Origin: Amycolatopsis taiwanensis DSM 45107
GTDB taxonomy: Bacteria; Actinomycetota; Actinomycetes; Mycobacteriales; Pseudonocardiaceae
Assembly: GCF_000519205.1 (NCBI RefSeq)
Contig: NZ_JAFB01000048.1
Coordinates: forward strand, 1 to 57,802
DNA: 57,802 bases
Direction of reading: 5' to 3'
Below are positions 1-8,205 of the stretch, piece after piece (position 1 is the first letter of the stretch; each line of letters starts with the position of its first letter). A program made the position numbers and the translations under genes. A model generated the notes under the pieces. The model searched no databases and was not told the origin of the DNA. It saw only the letters and a program-made list of their open reading frames with translations.

Positions 1-2
1 GC

Positions 3-251
3 TACGAAGGCGCGGGGATCGGCGTGCGCACCCCGATCAAACAACCCGCCGGCAACCAGGTACTCGACGTGGACAACCGGACCTACAACGCCCTCCTCCG
101 CGGACTGCGCTGCCTGGGCGAACGCGGCTTCGCCGTCCTCACCGGCCGCTGGCGCGCCCTCCACCACACCACCGCCCACCCCAGCAAGATCGGCAACATC
201 GTCAAAGCCGCCCTCGTCCTCACCCACTACGAACACGGCCGACTCACCTAA
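3..251 (+). CDS. IS5-family DDE transposase, C-terminal part (cut by window edge)
   Basis: The reading frame is open from the first bases of the window, so the gene begins outside it. The visible 82 residues look like the C-terminus of an IS5-type DDE transposase: a GAGIGVRTP stretch, then NALLRGLRCLGERGFA and a tail ending VLTHYEHGRL. A GTG at 24 lies in frame but is internal by comparison with the family. Only the tail is present, so catalytic residues cannot be checked. The sequence just after the stop (about 255-275) probably includes the end of the element, but no second terminal repeat is available for comparison. Confidence 0.75.
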   Translation, partial: YEGAGIGVRTPIKQPAGNQVLDVDNRTYNALLRGLRCLGERGFAVLTGRWRALHHTTAHPSKIGNIVKAALVLTHYEHGRLT

Positions 252-543
252 AAATCGTTGAGATCACCTCACTGTTCAAATATCGTATCGCGTGTTAATT
301 TGGTGATATAATTGCTGCGTGCGCGATCGGGTCCGACGATGCGGGCGCCGCCCTGAAGGAGAACCTCGCCGCGTACTCCCGAACTCGGTTAAGCTGAAAG
401 ATCGGTTCAGCGTGCCATCGTGAGACACCTGAACAAGGCGGATTTCATTCCGATCGAACTCGGTGACCTGACCGCCGGGCAACAGACCCTAATAAGAGAA
501 TATATTGCACAGTTCGCGCCACGAGTGTTTATTCTGGAGTGAT
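252..543. other. AT-richer intergenic stretch
   Basis: No convincing gene is visible. The composition is more AT-rich than the surroundings. A short reverse-strand frame at 276-482 has no recognisable family and no good ribosome site. The end of the upstream insertion sequence and the promoter of the following small gene probably lie here. Confidence 0.4.
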
Positions 544-933
544 ATGTCCTGGGTTTTCGTTCTTCACACTGGGCGTGCTGACGAGCGCGAGCATATGATG
601 TTCTGGGATTCGGGCCCGGCTCGCTGGGTGATCGAGCAGATCCGTGTCACTGTTACGGACGAGCACCTCAAGGACGGGATCCGCAGGCACCAAGAAAGCG
701 GCGAGCGCATGTTTTCTGTGAGTGACTTCCCGGAACCTCAGATAGCGCAGGAGATTGCCGTCATTCTCGGTCCGTTGCTGTGGGCTGCGCGTCGGGAGTG
801 GTCGCCTGGCAACGACCCCGGCATGACAGACGCGATCGAGGAGCTCGTCGACTTGACGCGCGAGTGGCTAGCCAATGTCAACGACCAACGCCGCGCCGAG
901 GGACGGCCCGAACTCCACCCTTCCCTTGATTAG
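544..933 (+). CDS. Small hypothetical protein
   Basis: A 129-residue protein of unknown function. The frame opens at 505, but ATG 544 is preferred because a GGAG sits just upstream and the protein then starts MSWVFVLHTG. It is soluble, rather acidic and tryptophan-rich, with no signal peptide or membrane segment, and its C-terminal half looks helical. It is isolated, between a transposase fragment and an integration-site remnant, so context gives no function. No family was recognised. Start choice and coding status are moderately supported by length and codon use. Confidence 0.5.
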   Translation: MSWVFVLHTGRADEREHMMFWDSGPARWVIEQIRVTVTDEHLKDGIRRHQESGERMFSVSDFPEPQIAQEIAVILGPLLWAARREWSPGNDPGMTDAIEELVDLTREWLANVNDQRRAEGRPELHPSLD

Positions 934-965
934 TGGGGGGCGGCTTATTGGGCGAACCTGCGCAT

Positions 966-994
966 TTGGGAGAGGGAGAAAATTGGGAGAGTCG
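966..994. repeat. Repeated TTGGGAGA motifs, possible integrase arm-type sites
   Basis: The motif TTGGGAGA occurs twice within 30 bases, about 100 bp before the tRNA-Pro remnant. A 17-base core of this stretch (GGGAGAAAATTGGGAGA) recurs in reverse complement near 32769-32785. Paired motifs next to an att core suggest integrase arm-binding sites. This is inference from position only. Confidence 0.35.
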
Positions 995-1096
995 AATGTC
1001 CAGTTGGTGACGTGAACTGCGGTGAACCGACACGAACGGACCCGTTTTATGCAGGGTTTCTCTGTTTCCGCTGGTCAACGGATTATTTGGACCATT

Positions 1097-1139
1097 CTGG
1101 GGGTCAAGGGGTCGCAGGTTCAAATCCTGTCGTCCCGAC
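1097..1139 (+). other. tRNA-Pro 3'-half, attachment-site remnant (att)
   Basis: From the anticodon loop (CTGGGGG, anticodon GGG) through the T-arm (GCAGGTTCAAATCCTG) to the acceptor strand (GTCCCGAC), these 43 bases match the 3' half of an actinobacterial tRNA-Pro(GGG). The 5' half is absent: the preceding bases cannot form the D-arm or pair with the acceptor strand. pSAM2-like integrative elements use exactly this segment of tRNA-Pro as their att core. It is therefore read as an att copy left by an element, not as a working tRNA. Confidence 0.7.
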
Positions 1140-1153
1140 GGTCGGGAAGGGGT

Positions 1154-1185
1154 CTCCTGACGTGGGTATCAGCCCAGGTCAGGAG
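1154..1185 (+). terminator. Hairpin terminator after the tRNA-Pro remnant
   Basis: CTCCTGAC (1154-1161) pairs with GTCAGGAG (1178-1185), with partial inner pairing GTGGG/CCCAG, and is followed by a T-rich run. This is the usual tRNA terminator type in actinomycetes. A diverged copy follows the second att remnant near 2110-2152. Confidence 0.65.
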
Positions 1186-1235
1186 GCTCTTCTTCGTTTT
1201 GGTGTCGATCTTGTTCATGATCGTTTCGTGAGGCC

Positions 1236-1262
1236 CTTGGGGACCATTTGGGGACCAGACCC
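1236..1262. repeat. Tandem TTGGGGACCA motifs near integrase end
   Basis: TTGGGGACCA occurs twice about 3 bases apart, and again once near 2200 beside the second att remnant. The position, between an att core and the end of an integrase gene, suggests integrase arm-type binding sites. The function is inferred. Confidence 0.35.
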
Positions 1263-1289
1263 CGTGAGACGCTGTGAGACGAGCGCTCA

Positions 1290-1553
1290 TCAGACGGCCC
1301 GCAGCTGGGGCCCACGTGGGGACCGCAGGTGTTTGGTGAGCAACTCGCCCGCGTCGTTCACGGACTGACGGTCCGGGTGGAGGTAGCGCTGCGTCGTGGT
1401 CAACGAACCGTGCCCGGCGATCTTGCGAAGGTGATGCACGGGCCCCCAGCATCGGCCATCCAGGTCAGGCCGGTGTGGCGTAGGTCGTGTCGTCGCAGGT
1501 GTTCGTAGCCGAGTTGGCCCACTACGTTGTCCCAGTTGGTCATGAGCATTCCG
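1290..1553 (-). pseudogene. Tyrosine integrase, C-terminal remnant (pSAM2-like)
   Basis: Read on the minus strand, the first part gives NWDNVVGQLGYEHLRRHDLRHTG, with the HxLRH box of tyrosine recombinases. After a frameshift near 1440 it continues HLRKIAGHGSLTTTQRYLHP, with the H-to-Y pair and catalytic tyrosine region, and ends LRSPRGPQLRAV at the stop at 1290-1292. The N-terminal two thirds are missing. The gene points towards the tRNA-Pro att remnant about 150 bp away, the arrangement seen in actinomycete integrative elements. It cannot make an active enzyme. Confidence 0.75.
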
Positions 1554-1923
1554 TTACGTAATCGACTGGGTACAGCGTGGCATCGATCGCAGTTACGTAA
1601 CCCCAGGTTGCCAAGGCGGCTAGTGCCAGGGCAGCGGCGAACCAGAGCCACATCTTCCAGCCGCGCCGCCACACTCCCATCGCGACGAGCGCCACGACGG
1701 CGAAGCTTGGGGGCAGCAGTACGAACTTCAGGGCAAGTTGACTGATGGTCACGAACGGATCGCCGATGACGCCGCCGTTCTCGATCTGGCATAGCCAGAG
1801 CCCGTATGGTGCCCGGTACGCCACCAGACCCGCGAAATGCAGCCAAAACGGCCACAAGACGCACGCCACTACCACGGCGACCACGACGCCGGCCCCCACA
1901 CGTAAATTGGTCCTCGCCACCAC
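1540..1923 (-). CDS. Small predicted membrane protein
   Basis: A 127-residue protein with about three hydrophobic spans: an N-terminal anchor rich in Val/Ala, a central span around LALKFVLLPPSFAVVALVAM, and a third near LWFAAALALAALATWGYV. The chosen start is GTG 1921-1923 (or the adjacent GTG at 1918-1920), preceded by a strong GGAGGAGGG eight bases upstream. The family is unknown. The last codons overlap the remnant integrase, which suggests the end may be affected by the rearrangement. It lies between the two att remnants, so it is probably cargo of an integrated element. Confidence 0.5.
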   Translation of the reverse strand: MVARTNLRVGAGVVVAVVVACVLWPFWLHFAGLVAYRAPYGLWLCQIENGGVIGDPFVTISQLALKFVLLPPSFAVVALVAMGVWRRGWKMWLWFAAALALAALATWGYVTAIDATLYPVDYVTECS

Positions 1924-2086
1924 CCCAGCCCTCCTCCATTGGTTACCCGAAAGACGCACGAGCGACGCGGCAGTTGCGGGGCCCACATCCCTGCTGACGT
2001 GCTGCTGGACATCGCCCGAGGCGCACCCGCCGGACCGGCACGGGATGGCGCGGACGTTCACGGACATCGAGGCTGGCGTCAGGGAG

Positions 2087-2100
2087 CCTGTCGTCCCAAC
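2087..2100 (+). other. Second tRNA-Pro end remnant
   Basis: CCTGTCGTCCCAAC followed by GGTC repeats the last bases of the first att remnant (1126-1143) with one mismatch. What follows is also homologous: a hairpin of the same design, then TTGGGGACCAGACC. Two att-like ends in the same orientation about 1 kb apart point to tandem integrations at one tRNA-Pro locus. Only the end of the tRNA segment remains here. Confidence 0.5.
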
Positions 2101-2102
2101 GG

Positions 2103-2990
2103 TCATGTAGAAGCCTCCTGACGTGGGGTACAGCACCCAGGTCGGGGGCTTCTTTCGTTTAGCTCTCCGATCATGCGGTTGGTCAACTCGCGGCGGTCTT
2201 GGGGACCAGACCTCGTAAGAGCTTGTTCCCAAACCTGGTTCGTTTTGGTGAGGCGGCGGCTGGTGGTTCGGATCATGCTCCAGCGGACCATGGTTTCGTG
2301 GTGCTCGGGTAGGCGTTCGTAGTCGCGAACGCAGCGGCGGTGTCTGGCGATCCAGGCCAGTGTTCGTTCGACCACCCATCGCTTGGGCAGGACGACGAAT
2401 CCGGTGACGTCGTCGGATCGTTTGACGATCTCGAGCGCGATCTTGCAGCGCTGGCGGGTCCACGCGACGAGCTTGCCGGCGTAACCACCGTCGGCCCAGA
2501 TGTGGCGTACGCGGCGGCAGGTGGCGGCCAGTAATTCAAGCAGAGGCTTGGCGCCGTCGCGGTCCTGGACCGAGGCGGCGGTCACCAGGACACACAACAG
2601 CAGACCGAGAGTGTCCACGGCGATATGCCGCTTGCGGCCATTGATCTTCTTGCCCGCGTCATAACCCCGACTGGGCTTGCCGACGGTCTCGGCGGCCTTC
2701 ACCGACGCCGAGTCGATCACCAAAATATTCTGGTCAACACCGGCCTTCTCCCAGGTCGCGAGGTAGTTGTAGACGGTCGACCATGGCGGGAAGTCCGCGG
2801 GCAGCGCGCGCCACTTGTTGCCGTTGTCCACCAGGTAGAAGATCGCGTCCACGATGGCGCGTCGGCAGCGGACCTCCGGTCGTCCTCCAGCCCCGGCAAG
2901 CCACGCCGGAACCGGCAACAACCGATCGATCACCGCCCACTGCGCATCGGTGGTGTCGGAGGGATACCGCCGCGGCCGCGGCGAACTCAC
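2103..2990 (-). CDS. IS5-family DDE transposase
   Basis: This transposase moves the surrounding element. From the GTG at 2988-2990 it begins VSSPRPRRYPSDTTDAQW, the usual N-terminus of this group. The DDE residues are present: D in VIDSASVKA, D in WADGGYAG and E in VVERTLAW. Two oddities are visible. The segment between YLATWEKAG and VIDSASVKA is about 25 residues shorter than in relatives, and no stop occurs inside the element, so translation passes through the left terminal repeat and ends 116 bp outside. Catalysis may survive, but the shortened linker makes activity doubtful. Confidence 0.75.
   Translation of the reverse strand: MSSPRPRRYPSDTTDAQWAVIDRLLPVPAWLAGAGGRPEVRCRRAIVDAIFYLVDNGNKWRALPADFPPWSTVYNYLATWEKAGVDQNILVIDSASVKAAETVGKPSRGYDAGKKINGRKRHIAVDTLGLLLCVLVTAASVQDRDGAKPLLELLAATCRRVRHIWADGGYAGKLVAWTRQRCKIALEIVKRSDDVTGFVVLPKRWVVERTLAWIARHRRCVRDYERLPEHHETMVRWSMIRTTSRRLTKTNQVWEQALTRSGPQDRRELTNRMIGELNERSPRPGCCTPRQEAST
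2110..2152 (+). terminator. Hairpin terminator (second copy)
   Basis: GAAGCCTCCTGAC pairs, with one G-T pair, to GTCGGGGGCTTC, followed by TTTCGTTT. It is a diverged copy of the hairpin at 1154-1185. Confidence 0.6.
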
Positions 2991-3173
2991 GCGCCGGTGA
3001 AACGGTGCCAGACGGCAACACGCCTTCCCCGAGGCGACATCAACAGGTGTGATACGGCAAGATAGCACCCGAACTCCTGGTACAGCGGCGATTCGACACC
3101 GACTGCTCTACCAGGAGTTCCTTCACGACCAGCGCAGACACACCCAACCAAGATCAGGTTTAGGAACAGGCTC
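2219..3173 (-). mobile_element. IS5-family insertion sequence, about 955 bp
   Basis: The left end GAGCTTGTTCCCAAACCTG and the right end (reverse complement GAGCCTGTTCCTAAACCTG) form imperfect inverted repeats. TAA occurs directly outside both ends (2216-2218 and 3174-3176), fitting the 3-base TNA target duplication of some IS5 groups. The flanks are unrelated: tRNA/att debris on the left and Cas3 on the right. If TAA is a true duplication, the Cas3 fragment was already joined to the att debris before this element landed. Confidence 0.75.
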
Positions 3174-3176
3174 TAA

Positions 3177-5129
3177 GGGGCGCCGGTGGAAGGCTGCTGC
3201 GGAGAACTGGGACAGCCCGTTCATTGTCACGACCACGGTGCAACTGTTCGACTCGCTATTCGGGCGTAAGCCGTCACAGATGCGCAAGGTCCATCGTCTG
3301 GCCAACGCAGTGGTGATTCTGGACGAGGTGCAAGCGCTGCCGCTACGGGTGTTGGTGCCTATTCTGAACGCGCTTCGGGTGCTCTCCGAGCAGTTCGGGA
3401 CGACGGTGCTGCTCACATCGGCTACGCAGCCCACGTTCGAACATTTGCAGGTGTGGCAGGACCTGAACGTGACCGAGGTCGTCGCTGACCCGGTCACGCT
3501 GTTTAAGCAGCTGCGTCGTGTTGAGTATGAGTGGTGGCTGGAGCCGAAACCGACCTTGGCCGAGGTGGCGGAGTCGGCAGCCGAATACGAGCAGGTTCTG
3601 GTCGTGGTCAACACGATCGCGGACGCACGTGCGGTTTACCGGGACTGGGCGGCACGAGACCCCGACTGTGCGTGGCATTTGTCCACCCGGATGTGCGCTC
3701 GCACCGTGGCAAAGTGTTGAAACAGGTCCGGGAGAGGTTGCGGCGTAAGCAGCGTGTCCGCCTGGTGTCGACGCAGCTCATTGAGGCTGGTGTAGACGTG
3801 GATTTCCCGGCGGTGTATCGGGCGATGGCTCCGGCGGAATCCCTGCAACAGGCGGCGGGGCGTGCGAACCGGGAAGGCCGTCTCCCCGGCTTGGGCAGGG
3901 TGGTGGTGTTCGACGCCAGCGACATGTCCTCGCCGGCGGGCTACCGCATCGGAACCGGCGCGACGCACACCCACTTCGGTCCGGGCCCGGACGGCGTAGT
4001 GGACCCCGATGACTTGCCCGCTTTGTCGGCGTATTACCGCACGCTCTACCAGCGTTCCAACGCCGACAACGGTGAACGCGGGGTGGAAATCCAGCGCAAC
4101 CGGGCAAAGTTCGATTTCCAGGCTGTCACCGATGGGCCCTTCCGTTCCTACCGCGACGGTCCGCCGCATCGGGACCGATCGCTGGCGTTCCGCATGCTCG
4201 ACGACACCGTGTCGATGATCGCCACCGGTTACGACGCGCGCGCGACTGAATTGCTCGCGCAGCTGCGATCAGATTCTGGGGATGCAGGCCGTGTGCTTCG
4301 TGAACTACAGCCTTTCTTGGTCGCTCTTCCCAAACGCGTGCTCAGCGACCCCGCAGTCGCCAGCCTATGCGCGCCGGTCATCGGCGACTTGTACGAGTGG
4401 CAGGGCGACTACCACGACGCGTACGGCATCGCCGAGCACACTCATCAGTTTGCTCGTCCCGAGGGCGATGACTGGAGCGAGGCCCTCGAATTCGCGGGCA
4501 AGGTGACGCGGCTGGAACTGGAGCGTTGTGAGAAGATGGTCTTGAAGGCCGAAGAGGATGGTGAATGGCTGCCCATCCTCCACACCTACGACGGTCCGTT
4601 GAAACTCTACGCTTCCCTGCCGCTGGTGGACGGCAGGCTATACCTCGGGTTCGCCATGACAACGATCACGCCCACCGGCCGAATTGGCATGTCTCACATG
4701 CTGCGAGACACGTTTGAGGAGATGAGCGAGGACGAGTTCGTGGAGCTGGCGGACGAAGCATGCGGCAACCTCAAACGCGGACTCTCCTTTACGGGATATA
4801 CGGTCGAGGAGAAGGGGCTCCTGCTCACGCTGGAGCGCGGCGACGACAACCTGTGTGCCGGGTCCGCGATCGTGCTGGACGACTTCCACGAGCGCGCCGC
4901 CAGGCATGTGGGCGAGGACAAGCTGGTCGTGGGGCTGATCAGCCCGGACCATATCTGCATAGCGGGCGCGAGTTCGGGCTGGAGTGAGGAGATTAAGGAC
5001 TGGGTGCCCACCTCTCCCGATACGAGCGGCGACCTGGTTCCCTGCGTCTTACTGATCGACGGTTCCGAAAGCATGGAAATCATCGCCGAATGTCCCACCG
5101 GACGAGCGCCCGCGAACACACCCGAGTGA
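3177..5129 (+). pseudogene. cas3: CRISPR-associated helicase Cas3, N-truncated and frameshifted, joined to an unknown C-terminal domain
   Basis: Cas3 unwinds and cuts DNA in type I CRISPR systems. Here the HD nuclease and Walker A part is missing. The sequence starts at NWDSPFIVTTTVQLFDSLF just after the IS, passes the DEVQ box (VILDEVQALP) and motif III (LLTSATQP), then shifts frame near 3695 where one base appears lost. It resumes with HRGKVLKQVRERL, STQLIEAGVDVDFP and QAAGRANREG (motifs V and VI). Cas3-like sequence ends near 4430 (LYEWQGDYHDAYGI). The frame then runs on for about 230 residues, to 5129, of acidic sequence unlike Cas3. No other cas gene or repeat array lies in the window, so this is a relic. 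Confidence 0.8.
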
Positions 5130-5144
5130 GCAGAGTGTGAGGGG

Positions 5145-5395
5145 CCAGAAAGTTTTCGGACAGTGAGAATTAGATTTTTTTAGGCTGTCTTACTCTGCTC
5201 GATCCATTCGGATTCTACCTCATTTCGGCGTGCGATAGCCAATTGTCGAGTGGGGTCGTATCCGATTGTACGGAAATTCGATATACCGGGTGATGTCGGT
5301 CTGCGCATGCTTCCCTGGTAGGGTATTGTGTGCGGTAGACTCGTTCGGTCTTTAGCGCTCCATTGAACGATTCTGCGCATTAGTGTGTCCTGAAG
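5145..5395 (-). pseudogene. IS3-family element remnant (orfB end plus terminal repeat)
   Basis: Read on the minus strand with frameshifts, this gives YRTQYPT, DITRYIE, RPHSTIGYRTPNEVESEW and a stop at 5180-5182. It aligns well with the orfB tail of the IS3 element at 31385-32664 (NEVESDWAEQNQAA). The following TTTTCGGACAGTGAG matches that element's right inverted repeat. Only the last 240 bases or so remain, cut by the group II intron-like segment. Confidence 0.7.
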
Positions 5396-5443
5396 GGAGC
5401 TGGTTGTGGTTATGTTGTAGAAGGCAGAATGATTGCAGTGACC

Positions 5444-5970
5444 GTGCGGTTTCACCACGAACTGCTGTGGTGAATGAGTCGTGATGGTGAGCGTGCGTGG
5501 AAAAGCCGTCGTGAGAGGCGGCAGGTATGAGCCAAGAAGGCGAACGAGAGTGAACCGTTGACGACGTGTCATTAAGCCAGGTGGCATCAAAATCAGGGCC
5601 TTAAATGCTGTCCTGACATAACCCAGAGGGAAACCTGTCTATGCTCTGGCGGTGCCCGGCATGAAGATGGCGCGAGCTTGGTTTGGGCTCTGCAATGGAA
5701 CAGGAGAACTCTTCGGCGTGATACGGGTTCCCGTGAATTGGAACGGGACCCACCGGGGAGGCCGGCGAGTGGCTAATCCGCGAGCCGCAGAGTACCGGAC
5801 GCGTGCCAGGAGAGCGGAACGTCTTGTAGTAGTGATGAAGTGCCTGTAATAGGCGTCGAGCGAAGAGGACGTGCTGTCGAGCGTCGTCCAGTGATCAACC
5901 AGAAATGGGAGGAATTGTGTGGGCAAAACAAGATCAGTGACCTCACTATCACGTCGCCCTTGAATCCGGT
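5444..5970 (+). mobile_element. Truncated group II intron (5' ribozyme part, maturase lost)
   Basis: GTGCG at 5444 fits the GUGYG 5' boundary of bacterial group II introns. The following 480 bases have no long ORF but carry stretches I recognise from actinobacterial intron RNA: GAATGAGTCGTGATGGTGAGC, TGGGCTCTGCAATGGAACAG, CAGAGTACCGGACGCG and GTGATGAAGTGCCTGTAATAGG. A Shine-Dalgarno-like GGGAGGAATTGTG then leads to GTGGGCAAAACAAGATC, the usual start of the reverse transcriptase/maturase. Here it stops after about 13 codons and the rest is gone. Without the maturase and domains V-VI it cannot splice. Identification is from memory of the family, not alignment. Confidence 0.55.
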
Positions 5971-6047
5971 TCTCTTGATGGACGTTGGCCCCAACATTCC
6001 GAACATTCTGTCCTCTGGTTGGCTTTCTCGTACCCGCTTCACCTCCA

Positions 6048-7421
6048 CTACAGCGTGAACGCGCCGCTGTGGCCGTTGAGGCGGCCGCATGCGGTGAGCG
6101 CCAGCAGGCCATGTCCGGCGACACTCGTTGCGGGGCCGAGTTGCCCGAGGTCGATGGAAGTGTGCCGGGCGACAACCGTGGCATTGCGCAGATCGGGCAC
6201 TTCGATGCCCAGTTTGGCGAGACGGACCATGACTTCGTCGCCCCGCTCGCTCCAGGCGTCGTCGTCCTTGATGCTGTACATGGTCGCCCGGATGTCCCGC
6301 GCGAGATCAGGCGGTGCATATTTGTCGAGCACATCGAAGATCCCACCACCGGTGTGCGGGCGGAGCCCGGTCTCAGCGGGAAGCGGGTCTCCTGCTTCGA
6401 CCTCGCCCTCATCGAGGCTGTGGTGGTAGTAACGCACCAGTGTGCCGTTCTCGGCCAGGCACCAGGCTGTCCAATCCTCGGATGTCATGTTCACGTACCA
6501 GTACACGGCGGAACCCAGTCGCCTGCTCAGTTCGATACAGCGATGCTGCCAAACCTCGTGCGGGTACGCCGATGACTCATCGCCAGATTTATCGGCTTCG
6601 CCCGAGCGGTGCGCGGCGAGCTCGTTTTGGGCGACCGGCGTACCGAACACGAGCGTCCACCCATCCAGGACCGGTGACACGAAAACCTTGGCGCACCACT
6701 CGTGGTCACTGTGCGGCCCCCAGCTCCGACGCCACGGATGCTCCCGGGGCCGGACGAGCGCAGCACCAGCGCGCATTGTGATCGGCACCGGGTCAGACAG
6801 ATCGAATGCGTCCAGCACTGTCTGGCGGTCGCTGGTGCGGACCGCGTACCACTCCCCATCGGGTTCGATCGACTCCGGAACCTCGGACGCCTGTTTGTGG
6901 GCGACCAGCCGTTCCAGCGCCCGCCGATCGGCGGGATCGATCGTGTCCCACCCGATCCCGGCGAGCGCGGTCAGCGCGGCGCGCCGCTCCGGCACAGGCG
7001 ACCGCCGCACCTGTTGCAGCACGGGCACGGTGTCACGGCCCAGGTTGATCAGCACCGTGACCGTCTCCCGCTGCACCTCCGGGTCGGGGTCGGCCAGCAG
7101 CGTGGTCAGGACGCGCACGAAGGGCAGAAACGGTTCGGGACCGGTATATCCGAGTGCGAAAACGGATCTGCGCCGTTCATCGGCATCCGGTGACCGCAGG
7201 CTCAGAACCCGGTCGCGGATCTTCTTGGTCATCGTCTCGAATCCGAGCAGCATCCCTGCGCGGGCCGCCGCATCCTGGCCGCCAATCGCGATGACGTCGA
7301 CGAGTTCGCCATAGGCCGCCACGGCTGCCTGACGTAGTACCGCTTCCGCCGCAGGCCACTCCGAGCGGTGTTCCGCGTCGAGCAACGTGTCTGAGGCATT
7401 TCGCAACGTCAGGAAATCCAT
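6048..7421 (-). CDS. HEAT-repeat-containing protein
   Basis: A soluble protein of about 458 residues starting MDFLTLRNASDTLLDAE. Residues roughly 60-190 are alpha-helical HEAT-like units (ERRRSVFALGYTGPEPFLPFVRVL, PEVQRETVTVLINLGRDTVPVLQ, RRAALTALAGIG). The C-terminal 260 residues, with HPWRRSWGPHSDHEWCA, VFVSPVLDGWTLVFG and SAVYWYVNMTSEDWTAW, form a domain I do not recognise. The frame continues upstream to 7544 without better start context, and no strong ribosome site precedes the chosen ATG. The function is unknown; HEAT units usually mediate protein binding. It is not visibly linked to a neighbour, although a hairpin at 7863 separates it from the next gene. Confidence 0.65.
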   Translation of the reverse strand: MDFLTLRNASDTLLDAEHRSEWPAAEAVLRQAAVAAYGELVDVIAIGGQDAAARAGMLLGFETMTKKIRDRVLSLRSPDADERRRSVFALGYTGPEPFLPFVRVLTTLLADPDPEVQRETVTVLINLGRDTVPVLQQVRRSPVPERRAALTALAGIGWDTIDPADRRALERLVAHKQASEVPESIEPDGEWYAVRTSDRQTVLDAFDLSDPVPITMRAGAALVRPREHPWRRSWGPHSDHEWCAKVFVSPVLDGWTLVFGTPVAQNELAAHRSGEADKSGDESSAYPHEVWQHRCIELSRRLGSAVYWYVNMTSEDWTAWCLAENGTLVRYYHHSLDEGEVEAGDPLPAETGLRPHTGGGIFDVLDKYAPPDLARDIRATMYSIKDDDAWSERGDEVMVRLAKLGIEVPDLRNATVVARHTSIDLGQLGPATSVAGHGLLALTACGRLNGHSGAFTL

Positions 7422-7862
7422 GCCAAGAATACTACGGACACCGCCTGTCGGCGGGCACGCCGGTACCACGCCCGCCCGGCAATTCAGATTGAACGCGACT
7501 GCGACCATCAGGCCCCTGACCGAGCCGAATCCGGACAATTCCACAGTGGCCGAAAGTCGCCGATGACGACAGGTGCGAAATCCGGGCCGCTTTCATCGAC
7601 GAGTGGTGCACACGGGCATACTCGCGTCGAAGAACAATTCCCGCAGAAAGGAGGTCCCATCGGCGCCCGCCAGAAGCACGACGGCCATCATGCCGAGGTT
7701 GCAGTGCTTCCACTTCGACTTGTCCAGATCACAACAGGCCAGACGTTCGCGTTGGCCTCCTCGGTCAACCATCCGCAGTTTAGAGGTCGGCAGTAGATCC
7801 AGTCACCATTGCCGTCGGGTGTCCGAGAGGTGGCCGCGCTCCGTCCAGGTAATGAGAAGGTA

Positions 7863-7904
7863 GTCAGGGACGCGGGGAAGGGACTGGGGGCCCGCGTCCC
7901 TGAC
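7863..7904 (-). terminator. Strong hairpin, likely terminator of the vWA gene
   Basis: GTCAGGGACGCGGG (7863-7876) pairs perfectly with CCCGCGTCCCTGAC (7891-7904), a 14-bp stem with a 14-base loop. On the minus strand it is followed by TACCTTCTCATT. It lies downstream of the minus-strand vWA gene and upstream of the HEAT gene. Confidence 0.6.
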
Positions 7905-8070
7905 TTCTGGGGGACCACCCGCTAGGGGAGGTTTCTGAGTTTGATTGTGCAGGCCTCCGCTGGCATCTTGCTGTTATGAAAAGGTCCGCGGAAACCGTGC
8001 ATTCACGCTCTGGTGCGGGAGTAGTGCGGGTTGTGCGTTGTGCGTATTACACAACCGGTACCTGAATAAG

Positions 8071-8133
8071 GAAGACCTCCGGTGTGGTACGGGGGTTGTC
8101 TCCTGACAATCGCCATGCCAACCGGAGGTCTTC
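8071..8133. repeat. 12-bp perfect inverted repeat with 39-bp spacer
   Basis: GAAGACCTCCGG (8071-8082) is the exact reverse complement of CCGGAGGTCTTC (8122-8133). The spacer contains the palindromic TTGTC...GACAA. It looks like the leader region of an insertion sequence or a long hairpin. No transposase can be assigned. Confidence 0.5.
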
Positions 8134-8205
8134 GTGTCGTCGTGGGCCGGCGAACGGCGTTCGACGACTCTGTCGCAGACCGGCTACCGCCAGATAGCAG
8201 CGAAT

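Larger units (their letters stand above)
7422..8205. other. Gene-poor stretch with two inverted repeats
   Basis: Only short, unsupported frames occur here. The recognisable items are the hairpin at 7863-7904 and the inverted repeat at 8071-8133, listed separately. The segment after the latter may be the start of a decayed transposase, but no family could be assigned. Confidence 0.4.

Noticed and set aside
1097..1139. A complete tRNA gene
   Set aside because: The D-arm, the 5' acceptor strand and half of the anticodon stem are absent upstream.
3177..5129. An active CRISPR-Cas locus
   Set aside because: Only one damaged cas gene is present and no regularly spaced direct repeats were seen anywhere in the window.
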